In this document: one piece after another, positions 1 to 7,036 of the stretch
How the letters are laid out: each line of letters begins with the position of its first letter
Numbering within the stretch: position 1 is the stretch's first letter
The notes under the pieces: generated by a model
What the model was told of the DNA's origin: nothing
The model's database searches: none
The model's input: the letters and a program-made list of their open reading frames with translations, nothing else
DNA from: Porticoccaceae bacterium
Lineage (GTDB): Bacteria; Pseudomonadota; Gammaproteobacteria; Pseudomonadales; Porticoccaceae
Direction: 5' to 3'
Assembly: GCA_019090225.1 (NCBI GenBank)
Contig: JAHRWI010000139.1
Span: forward strand, 1 to 10,189
Length of the DNA: 10,189 nt
Position numbers and translations under genes: made by a program

Positions 1-617
1 ACTCCGACTTCCTGATTCGACAGGAGCAGGAGGTTGCGGCTGTGGAAATCACGATGCACGACCACCTGGGGTTGTTCGAGGGCATTGTCGACTAGCACAT
101 CAAACAAGTTATCCAGCATAAACTGGTCTGCTAAGGATAAACCCTCACCGAGCAGCGCCACAACAAACCACTCTGGAAACAAGGCCATTTCGTCTTTTAA
201 ACGCTGAGCATCGTAACTCGGAAACACCGCACTATCCGCCGCTGTACGCTGTATTTTCAGCAGGCTGGTTTCTGCGTATCCATACAGCTCATCAACAGTT
301 TTGTTACTGAGTAAGCCCTGATAAAGCTGCTGACCCAGGTCTTCCTGCAAAATATAACCCTGCTGATAATCGACCGCGAAAACTCGGGGCGTGTGCACTC
401 CGGCTTCAGCAAGCGCACGATTAATGGCAACAAAGCCGACATTGTTTTCATGCTCCGACGGCGCATAGGCAACCAGCATCGAAGGCTGACAATTGATCCG
501 AAAGTATTCTCGAAAACCGGCATCACCCGATACAGACACCAAATCGACTCGGCTACTCAGCGGTTGCGCAGGCGAGTACCTCTCTATCCAGTCTTTCAGC
601 GCGGCTTTATCTAGCAT
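1..617 (-). CDS. amgK: N-acetylmuramate/N-acetylglucosamine anomeric kinase AmgK (partial, C-terminus beyond left edge)
   Basis: The first 205 residues of an aminoglycoside-phosphotransferase-fold kinase are visible. AmgK phosphorylates recycled MurNAc/GlcNAc at the anomeric carbon, ahead of MurU, in the cytoplasmic peptidoglycan recycling route of pseudomonads. Seen: an N-terminal lobe containing SGDAGFREYFR (about residues 30-40, the glycine-rich nucleotide-loop region), the QEDLGQQL segment (91-98), and the catalytic loop VVVHRDFHSRNLL (185-197). In that loop D190 is the expected catalytic base and N195 the metal-binding Asn. The downstream metal-binding Asp is off the edge. The ATG at 617-615 is chosen because an in-frame TAA lies almost directly upstream; AAGGG about 13 nt upstream is a weak ribosome binding site. 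It is transcribed away from lptD, as in Pseudomonas, where murU follows; murU would lie left of this window. A less specific call would be a COG3178-type phosphotransferase. The family is quite sure; the precise substrate is inferred from family and context. Confidence 0.85.
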   Translation of the reverse strand, partial: MLDKAALKDWIERYSPAQPLSSRVDLVSVSGDAGFREYFRINCQPSMLVAYAPSEHENNVGFVAINRALAEAGVHTPRVFAVDYQQGYILQEDLGQQLYQGLLSNKTVDELYGYAETSLLKIQRTAADSAVFPSYDAQRLKDEMALFPEWFVVALLGEGLSLADQFMLDNLFDVLVDNALEQPQVVVHRDFHSRNLLLLSNQEVG

Positions 618-699
618 ATTTTATCTAACACCCTTATCTGGTATATCCAGGCAAACACAGACTATTTATTTAGATCTCGAAGGAAGCCATATTTTATCT
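615..699. repeat. 12-bp direct repeat CATATTTTATCT in the amgK/lptD spacer
   Basis: The 12-mer CATATTTTATCT occurs exactly at 615-626 and again at 688-699, 73 bp apart on the same strand. The first copy includes the amgK start codon on the opposite strand. A third partial copy, TTATCT, lies at 634-639, next to the small dyad CTGG-N5-CCAG. The spacer is AT-rich compared with the genes around it, so chance recurrence is possible. It could be a regulator site or a small local duplication. No function can be assigned. Confidence 0.4.
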
Positions 700-739
700 G
701 ATTACTCTTCCTAACTCTCCTTCCCAGCTCAAGTTCAGG

Positions 740-745
740 TAGAAT
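740..745 (+). promoter_or_regulatory. Possible sigma-70 -10 element (TAGAAT) for the lptD operon
   Basis: TAGAAT, followed by a GC-rich stretch (GTCGCGC), matches four of six -10 consensus bases. It sits 66 nt upstream of the preferred lptD start, in the divergent spacer where a promoter is expected. The position for a -35 box, about 17 bp upstream, reads CTCCTT, which is poor. I did not find a convincing sigma-E site (GGAACTT with TCTGA), although E. coli lptD/surA is known to have one. This is a weak prediction from consensus matching only. Confidence 0.25.
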
Positions 746-805
746 GTCGCGCTGAAGATATAACGCTGGCGATGCCTGACACCGATCTTTACAGTGGACA
801 AAAAT

Positions 806-3502
806 ATGCCTTCGAGCAAATACAACAAGCTGCCTTGCCCTGGTTCGATTATGCGGAGCCTGGCGATACTGATTTTCGCCAGCTCATATTCACTCAGCTC
901 TCTGGCTGAGACCGAAACTGAAAGCACTGAGCTAGAAACCGACACTGAACTCGTCGCCAACACACATCAGGAGTGGGTCTGTAAAACCGGTGCCGATGGT
1001 AATTGGCAATGCGCTGAACTCACTGTCCCAGGCCGTCCCTACGCTAAACCACCCCGTCGCGCACCTGCGCGGGCCGTAGCAACCCCACCAGCTGACGAAC
1101 CTCGGATAAAAATCGCCCGCAATCTCGACTGGGTTGATGAAAGCGCGCTAACGTCCGAGCAACGCGAAGCCGCAACACCAGGCTGCTGCGGTGACTATAT
1201 CGAACCGCCGCGAGACTATCCCGACGCCGATTTCGATCCCGAACAATCGTCAATGCGTGCCAGTGCCACCTCTACAGAGGCACAGGATAACGTTGCGACG
1301 ATGACCGGTGACGTACAGATTTCACAGGGCTATCGCCAGGTGCGCAGCGATGTCGCTATCGTTGACCAAAACAATCGCACCGTCGAACTAAAAGGCGGAC
1401 TACAGCTCCGCGAGCCCGGCTTGCTCATGCTCGGCGACCGCGCCCTGGTCAACCTCGACACCCAGGAGCTGGAAGTCGAAAATGCCACCTACATCATGCA
1501 TGAGTCAGGAATTCGCGGCAGCGCCGAATTACTGAGCAGAGATATCAACGACCATATTTATATTAACAATGCCACCTATACAACCTGTGAACCGGACAAT
1601 AACACCTGGCGTTTGGTAGCACCTGATGTTGATATCGACCCCGATAAAGGTATCGCTACGGTTCGTCACGCCCGCATCGAAGTAAAGGGTATTCCCGTGT
1701 TCTACACGCCCTGGTTGCGCTATCCCATAGATGGCCGACGTGCCACCGGACTATTATTCCCCGAGCTAAATGTCGGCGATGAAAACGGCCTCGACTATGC
1801 CCAGCCGATTTATTTAAATCTCGCGCCAAATTACGATGCCACTGTAACGCCTCGTTACATACAGGAACGGGGTGAAATGCTTGAACTGGAATTGCGCCAT
1901 TTATCGAAGCTCACCGAACTAACCATTGGTGGTGCCTACCTGGCCAACGACGATGGCGGTGATGACAGCGATGAGGACTACCCGGGCAAACAAACCTTTA
2001 TAGGTGAAGATCGCTGGCTAGCCAGTGTCGACCACACTGGCGGTATGGGCCGAGCCTGGCGCACTAAAATCGACTACACCAAGGTCAGCGACGAAGATTA
2101 TTTTCGCGATCTCGGTAACGTCACCCTACAGGCGAGCAGCGAAACCCATCTCAGGCAATTAGCTGCCGCAGGTTATCAACTGGGCCATTGGTCCTTAGGT
2201 GTAAAAGCCGTTGAATATCAAACCTTGATTAACAACACTCGACGCCAGTATCAGCAGTTACCCAGAGTCGATGCTAACGGCAACTATCGTTTTTCTCCCT
2301 GGGGCCTGGATTTAGAGCTCAGCCTCGAAAATCAATATACCGAATTTGATCACCAGGATAGCATTGATCCCAACGGCAACCCGACCGTCACTGGGAGCCG
2401 CGCCCGGGCTGACTACGCACTGACCCTTGATCATCAATGGATGTGGGGGTATGTCCGACCTACAGTGATGATTAAGCACCTAACCTATGACCTTGACGAT
2501 CCAGTCACTCCGGGCGGAGATGACAGCCCCTCGGCCACGGTGCCGGTTGGCATTCTCGACGCCGGGCTGGTTTTCGAACGTAATACCAGCTTCTTCAAAA
2601 ATGCCATACAAACTTTTGAGCCACGTCTTTATTATCTAAATTCTGACTTTGATGAGCAGAGCGCCCATCCCGATTTTGATACCTCAGAACTGACTTTTAG
2701 CTATCAACAGTTATTTCGCGATGATCGTTTCTCCGGCGGTGACCGCATCGGTGATGCCGAGCAAATTACTGTCGGCCTGACCAGCCGCCTAATTGATGCT
2801 GACACCGGTATTGAAAGGCTCCGCGGCAGCATCGGCCAGATTTTTTATCTAAAAGACCGCTATGTTTCTCTTGACTCAACACTGACCAGAGCGATTCTTA
2901 AAAACCTCGATGACCCCTCCTCCCTGAGCAATATCAGTCAGCGTAACCTAGCCACAGACCTGCTCAGCGATGATTCAAATATGGCCGGTGAATTTGCTGC
3001 TTATCTGAGCCAGAACTGGCGCTTTCAGTCAGACATCCTTTTTGATAATGACAACGACAAAGTGGACAAAGGTAGCTTTAGCTTACGCTACAACGATGAT
3101 CACAATGCCATTTTCAACACCTCTTACCGATACACCAGAAAAAACCCTCGTATTTTCAACGGTGATATCTACGATGCCGACATCGAACAGGCAGACATTT
3201 CGGCCTTGCTACCCGTCACCCGCAGCTGGAGCCTTATTGGTCGCTGGAATCAGGATTTGACCAACAGCCGAGAACTCGAAGTGTTTGGTGGTCTCGAATA
3301 CAACAGCTGCTGCTGGCGCGCCAGCATCATCCTCCGCCACTGGCTTGATCGAGATGACGACCTGATCATCCCCGAAGAACAGCTCGAGTATGATGACGGC
3401 ATCTTCTTCCAGATTCAGCTCAAAGGTTTGGCCGGCACTGGCACCAGTGTAGAGAGTATATTGAACGATGGCATTTATGGTTATGAACCCCAAGACCCCT
3501 AG
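806..3502 (+). CDS. lptD: LPS-assembly outer-membrane protein LptD
   Basis: LptD (Imp/OstA) is the outer-membrane barrel that, plugged by LptE, inserts lipopolysaccharide into the outer leaflet. The 898-residue length fits the family, especially the longer pseudomonad form. Seen from the ATG at 806: a signal peptide with hydrophobic core LAILIFASSYSLSSLA, likely cut after A34; a Cys-containing N-terminal segment (C59, C69, C127, C128) with a WVC...WQC pattern; an LptA-like beta-jellyroll domain about 145-255 (TGDVQISQGYRQVRSD, VELKGGLQLREPG); then the long barrel domain. C261 in TTCEPDNNTW and the C835-C836 doublet in NSCCWRAS match E. coli C173 and C724/C725, which form the essential inter-domain disulfides. 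The start is uncertain: GTG at 794 and ATG at 851 are also in frame. ATG 806 is preferred because it has a weak SD-like GTGGA; from ATG 851 a short classical signal would remain. The gene heads an operon and its end overlaps surA. The identification is firm. Confidence 0.97.
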   Translation: MPSSKYNKLPCPGSIMRSLAILIFASSYSLSSLAETETESTELETDTELVANTHQEWVCKTGADGNWQCAELTVPGRPYAKPPRRAPARAVATPPADEPRIKIARNLDWVDESALTSEQREAATPGCCGDYIEPPRDYPDADFDPEQSSMRASATSTEAQDNVATMTGDVQISQGYRQVRSDVAIVDQNNRTVELKGGLQLREPGLLMLGDRALVNLDTQELEVENATYIMHESGIRGSAELLSRDINDHIYINNATYTTCEPDNNTWRLVAPDVDIDPDKGIATVRHARIEVKGIPVFYTPWLRYPIDGRRATGLLFPELNVGDENGLDYAQPIYLNLAPNYDATVTPRYIQERGEMLELELRHLSKLTELTIGGAYLANDDGGDDSDEDYPGKQTFIGEDRWLASVDHTGGMGRAWRTKIDYTKVSDEDYFRDLGNVTLQASSETHLRQLAAAGYQLGHWSLGVKAVEYQTLINNTRRQYQQLPRVDANGNYRFSPWGLDLELSLENQYTEFDHQDSIDPNGNPTVTGSRARADYALTLDHQWMWGYVRPTVMIKHLTYDLDDPVTPGGDDSPSATVPVGILDAGLVFERNTSFFKNAIQTFEPRLYYLNSDFDEQSAHPDFDTSELTFSYQQLFRDDRFSGGDRIGDAEQITVGLTSRLIDADTGIERLRGSIGQIFYLKDRYVSLDSTLTRAILKNLDDPSSLSNISQRNLATDLLSDDSNMAGEFAAYLSQNWRFQSDILFDNDNDKVDKGSFSLRYNDDHNAIFNTSYRYTRKNPRIFNGDIYDADIEQADISALLPVTRSWSLIGRWNQDLTNSRELEVFGGLEYNSCCWRASIILRHWLDRDDDLIIPEEQLEYDDGIFFQIQLKGLAGTGTSVESILNDGIYGYEPQDP

Positions 3503-4814
3503 TAATGACAACCGCAGTAAACGCTACGTCTACCGCTGTTTGGCGATAGCCTCCCTGTTAGCTTTGGGCTCGCAAAGCGTTTCTTCAGCCTTCGCTGAGT
3601 TCCAGGCACTCGACCGCATCGTCGCCATCGTCAACGAAGATGTGGTGATGTCCAGCGAACTTGAGGAACAGGTGAGCGCACTGATTAAACAGATGCAACG
3701 CGGCCAGCAACAAATACCGGCCCGAACTGCCATAGAATCCCAGATGCTGGATAAATTAATTCAGGATCGCCTGCAACTCGACATTGGCAAGCGAGCCGGG
3801 GTGCAAATTAGTGACACTGAACTTAATCAAGCCCTCACCGATACCGCGCAAAAACAGGGTCTGACACTTGATCAGTTCGTCAGCTACGCTCATCAGGATG
3901 GTCTTACCCTCAGCAAACTTCGCCAACAGTTTAAAAAAGATATGGTGGTGGCACGTGTTCAACAGGCCATGGTCAACCGGCGAATCGAAATTACTGAACA
4001 GGAAATCGATAATTTCCTGAGCTCTGAAGAGGGCAAGTTTATGTCCTCCCCTGATGTCAATGTCGGACATATCCTGATCCGTCTTTCCAGCTCCGCCACT
4101 GAACAGGTCAAAGCCGAAGCATTCGCAAAAGCGGAGGCACTGCAACGCCGTCTGACCGAGGGAGAAGACTTCAAGCAACTCGCCCTGGTAAATTCCGCAG
4201 GCCCCAATGCCCTTAAAGGCGGCGATCTCGACTGGCGTAAGACCACACAATTACCGGCATTATTTACCCAAGCACTCGACCAGCTTGAACCCGGCCAGGT
4301 GAGCGAAACCTTGCACAGCGACGCTGGTCTTCACTTATTGAAACTGTATGAACGTCGCGGTGGTGGCGAACAACTGATCGAGCAGACGGAGGTACGTCAT
4401 ATACTCCTTAAGACCAACGAGATACGCACTGAGGACCAGACCCGAAAACTTATCGCCAGCCTGCGAGAGCAAGCCCTGGCAAATGATAATTTCGCCAGTC
4501 TGGCGCGTCAGCACTCCGACGATACCGGTTCAGCCTTAAAAGGCGGCAACCTTGGTTGGTCTATGCCCGGACAATTCGTTCCTGAGTTTGAAAAAGCTAT
4601 CAGCGAACTCGAAATAGGCACAATCAGCGAACCCATTCTTACCCAGTTTGGTTGGCATATCATCGAAGTAACAGGCCACCGCAAACAGGATTTCAGCTCG
4701 GAGATTCTGCGCAACCAGGCCACCAATCAACTTCGCCAACGAAAGTACGCAGAAGAATTACAGGTTTGGATGGAAGAAATTCGTACTGAGGCATTCATCG
4801 ATATAAAGTCATGA
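3468..4814 (+). CDS. surA: Periplasmic chaperone / peptidyl-prolyl cis-trans isomerase SurA
   Basis: SurA escorts unfolded outer-membrane proteins, including LptD, across the periplasm to the BAM complex. The 448-residue product shows a signal peptide (basic RSKRYVYR, core CLAIASLLALGSQSVSSAFA, probable cut after A43), then the N-terminal chaperone domain beginning EFQALDRIVAIVNEDVV (about 44-195). Two parvulin domains follow: P1 about 197-295 (VGHILIRL, LKGGDLDW, GLHLLKL) and P2 about 308-402 (VRHILLKT, LKGGNLGW, GWHIIEV). A C-terminal helix (about 408-438) should pack back on the N-domain, as in E. coli SurA. Possible starts are ATG 3468, 3477 and 3483. ATG 3468 is preferred because AGAGAG lies 11 nt upstream, giving a 35-nt overlap with lptD; ATG 3483 would cut this to 20 nt. 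The single Cys in the signal is not in a lipobox, so a lipoprotein is unlikely. Translation is probably coupled to lptD. Confidence 0.96.
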   Translation: MAFMVMNPKTPSNDNRSKRYVYRCLAIASLLALGSQSVSSAFAEFQALDRIVAIVNEDVVMSSELEEQVSALIKQMQRGQQQIPARTAIESQMLDKLIQDRLQLDIGKRAGVQISDTELNQALTDTAQKQGLTLDQFVSYAHQDGLTLSKLRQQFKKDMVVARVQQAMVNRRIEITEQEIDNFLSSEEGKFMSSPDVNVGHILIRLSSSATEQVKAEAFAKAEALQRRLTEGEDFKQLALVNSAGPNALKGGDLDWRKTTQLPALFTQALDQLEPGQVSETLHSDAGLHLLKLYERRGGGEQLIEQTEVRHILLKTNEIRTEDQTRKLIASLREQALANDNFASLARQHSDDTGSALKGGNLGWSMPGQFVPEFEKAISELEIGTISEPILTQFGWHIIEVTGHRKQDFSSEILRNQATNQLRQRKYAEELQVWMEEIRTEAFIDIKS

Positions 4815-5803
4815 CTTTATGCTTGGCCGTCACCCCAGGGGAACCGGCTGGCATCGGTCCGGACCTGCTCATCAAACTGGTACAGCAGGGCAGCTCCCAC
4901 GAGTTGATAGCAATAAGCGATCCGCTGCTTTTAGAAGAGCGCGCCCGTTTGCTCGGCTTACCATTGCAGCTACGCGAGCCTTCGGGTTCGGCACTTGGCC
5001 CTGGGGAGCTAGCCATTGATCCTGTCACCTTCCCAAAATCTACGACCCCGGGAAGCCTTCATATCGATAACGCCATGACTGTGCTCGCGGCGCTGAACAA
5101 AGCCACACAAAGGTGTATGGGTGGTGAGTTTTCTGCTTTAGTCACCGGGCCTATTCATAAAGGCATCATTAACGATGCGGGAGTCGCTTTTAGTGGCCAC
5201 ACTGAATACCTGGCCGAACTAAGCAACACACCTCGCGTTGTTATGATGCTCGCCACGCCCGGCTTGCGTGTCGCTCTGGTGACCACTCACCTACCCCTTA
5301 CAGAAGTCGCCGATGCGCTGACCCAAACCTTGCTCGAAGAGGTACTAACAATCGTTAACCGGGATCTGCAAGACAAATTTGCGATTACTCATCCCGCTCT
5401 TCTGGTCTGTGGCCTCAACCCCCATGCCGGTGAAGGTGGGCATCTTGGTAGCGAGGAAATATCCGTTATTTCCCCCGTCATCGATAAGCTCAACAACCTG
5501 GGTTTAAATATTATTGGCCCGCTTCCAGCTGATACGGTGTTTACACCAAAATATTTGGATCCAGCCGATGTAGTCATCGCTATGTATCACGATCAGGGTC
5601 TCCCGGTGCTGAAATACAAAGGTTTCGGTAAAGCGGTGAACATTACCTTGGGGCTACCATTTGTGCGCACCTCTGTTGATCACGGCACAGCTCTGGATTT
5701 GGCTGGCACTGGGCAGGGCGACACTGGCAGCCTGCTCGCCGCCATCGATACTGCGGCGGCTATGGCCACGGCAATTACCGCCAGGGCCAAGGCAACCCAG
5801 TGA
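4811..5803 (+). CDS. pdxA: 4-hydroxythreonine-4-phosphate dehydrogenase PdxA
   Basis: PdxA oxidises 4-phosphohydroxy-L-threonine with NAD(P), and decarboxylation follows, giving 3-amino-1-hydroxyacetone phosphate. PdxJ then condenses this with deoxyxylulose phosphate to make pyridoxine phosphate. It is a cytoplasmic, metal-dependent dimer. The 330-residue protein matches the family length. Seen: the N-terminal TPGEPAGIGPDL motif (8-19), VTGPIHKGIINDAG (111-124) with SGHTEYLAE, and the three metal-binding histidines H160 (TTHLPLTEV), H205 (LNPHAGEGGHLG) and H260 (MYHDQGLPVLKYKG). These correspond to H166, H211 and H266 of E. coli. The conserved C-terminal FVRTSVDHGTALDLAGTG is also present. 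The ATG at 4811 overlaps the surA stop by 4 nt (ATGA), typical of coupled translation. Nothing is missing or truncated. Confidence 0.97.
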   Translation: MTLCLAVTPGEPAGIGPDLLIKLVQQGSSHELIAISDPLLLEERARLLGLPLQLREPSGSALGPGELAIDPVTFPKSTTPGSLHIDNAMTVLAALNKATQRCMGGEFSALVTGPIHKGIINDAGVAFSGHTEYLAELSNTPRVVMMLATPGLRVALVTTHLPLTEVADALTQTLLEEVLTIVNRDLQDKFAITHPALLVCGLNPHAGEGGHLGSEEISVISPVIDKLNNLGLNIIGPLPADTVFTPKYLDPADVVIAMYHDQGLPVLKYKGFGKAVNITLGLPFVRTSVDHGTALDLAGTGQGDTGSLLAAIDTAAAMATAITARAKATQ

Positions 5804-6609
5804 AAACTACAACACCCGAACAACCCAGGCATCGAGCACGCAAGCGTTTCGGTCAAAATTTTCTCGTAGACACTCACGTTATCAACAATATCGTTGCGGC
5901 AATAAACGTTAAACCAGACGACCATGTCGTAGAGATTGGCCCGGGGCTGGGTGCTTTGACCGATGCCCTGATCAAAGCAGGTCGGCACCTAAGCGTCATA
6001 GAGATAGATAGGGACCTAGCTCAGCGGCTCAACCAGCGCTATGCTAGCGAAAAGCACTTTAGCCTGCACCGTAGTGACGCTCTGAAAACTGACTTTGCTG
6101 AAATCGCCTCGGGCCAGACCATGCGTATTGTCGGTAATTTACCCTACAATATTTCTACGCCCTTGTTGTTTCATCTGCTGAGATATCGAACATCGATTAG
6201 CGATATGTACTTCATGCTACAAAAGGAGGTCGTCGATCGACTCGCTGCACCACCAGGCAATAAAAATTACGGTCGACTCAGTGTAATGATGCAATATCAC
6301 TGTCAGATTCAGGCCTTGTTTACGGTTCCTCCAACGGCCTTTAACCCGGCCCCAAAGGTAACCTCAGCTGTGGTTCGATTAATCCCCCACATCGACCCAC
6401 CCCACAGAGTGATCGACATGCAATTGTTCGAACGTGTGGTCAAAACCTGTTTTCAGCAGCGTCGAAAAACCCTGCGTAATAGTCTAAAAGTACTCACTGA
6501 CGGTATGATTGAGTTGCCTGACTCCGACATCGATTTAGGCGCACGCCCCGAGACCCTCTCTGTGGCGGAGTTTGTCGCCCTCTCCAACCTGCTTAGCAAG
6601 ACTATGTAA
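5800..6609 (+). CDS. rsmA: 16S rRNA (adenine1518-N6/adenine1519-N6)-dimethyltransferase RsmA (KsgA)
   Basis: RsmA uses S-adenosylmethionine to dimethylate two adjacent adenosines in helix 45 of 16S rRNA, a late checkpoint of small-subunit assembly. The 269-residue product carries the N-terminal RKRFGQNFLVD (14-24), the SAM-binding motif I VVEIGPGLGALT (43-54), acidic EIDRDL (68-73), SDALKTDF (92-99), the catalytic motif IV NLPYNIS (113-119), LQKEVVDRL (140-148) and NYGRLSV (156-162). The C-terminal helical domain follows, including CFQQRRKTLRNSL. The start is GTG at 5800, inside a 4-nt GTGA overlap with the pdxA stop; it gives the expected short N-terminal tail and no better start is seen. 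A run matching a perfect Shine-Dalgarno (6221-6230) lies inside the gene, in the conserved QKEV codons. The identification is firm. Confidence 0.97.
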   Translation: MKTTTPEQPRHRARKRFGQNFLVDTHVINNIVAAINVKPDDHVVEIGPGLGALTDALIKAGRHLSVIEIDRDLAQRLNQRYASEKHFSLHRSDALKTDFAEIASGQTMRIVGNLPYNISTPLLFHLLRYRTSISDMYFMLQKEVVDRLAAPPGNKNYGRLSVMMQYHCQIQALFTVPPTAFNPAPKVTSAVVRLIPHIDPPHRVIDMQLFERVVKTCFQQRRKTLRNSLKVLTDGMIELPDSDIDLGARPETLSVAEFVALSNLLSKTM

Positions 6610-6649
6610 ACCCGATCAACTAAACTCTCCGATTTGAGCCTAGACCACC

Positions 6650-7024
6650 ATGAACCCATGCCCTATCCAGGTCAGCGTAAGGACAGAATATCTACCTCGA
6701 CAATCTGAACCTCACAATCAGCAATACGCCTTCGCATATCACATATCCATTGCTAATCAGGGCGACGAGAATGCACAGTTAATCAGTCGCCACTGGATCA
6801 TCACCGATGGCAATGAATCTCGCCAGGAAGTTCAGGGCCAGGGCGTCGTCGGTCAGCAACCGGTAATCACACCTGGTGACGTCTACCAATACAGCAGTGG
6901 CGTTATCCTCGAAACGGAAATTGGCACCATGAGCGGCACCTATCAAATGCGCAGTGAATCGGGCGAGGCCTTCGATGCCCCAATCCCGACGTTCCTGCTC
7001 GCCATTCCGAACGCTATCCACTAA
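6650..7024 (+). CDS. apaG: ApaG domain protein (DUF525)
   Basis: ApaG is a small cytoplasmic protein with a fibronectin-III-like fold found beside apaH in many Gram-negative bacteria. Its biochemical role is not settled; Mg/Co homeostasis and nucleotide binding have been proposed. The 124 residues match the E. coli protein (125). Seen: an N-terminal strand pair IQVSVRTEYLP, QYAFAYHISIANQG (25-38), the characteristic VQGQGVVGQQPVITPG (61-76) containing the GxGxxG pattern, YQYSSGVILETEIGTMSGTYQM (79-100, conserved across the family), and a C-terminal FLLAIPNAIH. The start ATG at 6650 has only a weak upstream purine stretch. It lies 40 nt after rsmA and 12 nt before apaH, so it is probably co-transcribed, with weaker coupling than the upstream genes. 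I see no promoter of its own. Confidence 0.96.
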   Translation: MNPCPIQVSVRTEYLPRQSEPHNQQYAFAYHISIANQGDENAQLISRHWIITDGNESRQEVQGQGVVGQQPVITPGDVYQYSSGVILETEIGTMSGTYQMRSESGEAFDAPIPTFLLAIPNAIH

Positions 7025-7036
7025 AGATAAAGCCCG

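Noticed and set aside
681..700. Sigma-E promoter candidate (GGAAGCC ... TCTGA) upstream of lptD
   Set aside because: The two half-sites are only 8 nt apart, far shorter than the usual spacing of about 16 nt, and the -35 match is poor.
3502..3530. Frameshift or fusion between lptD and surA suggested by their long overlap
   Set aside because: LptD ends with a normal C-terminus at TAG 3500-3502, and SurA begins with a proper signal peptide in another frame. Both are complete.
3756..4250. 164-codon open frame on the minus strand antisense to surA
   Set aside because: It is a shadow of surA, with no family resemblance, binding site or promoter.
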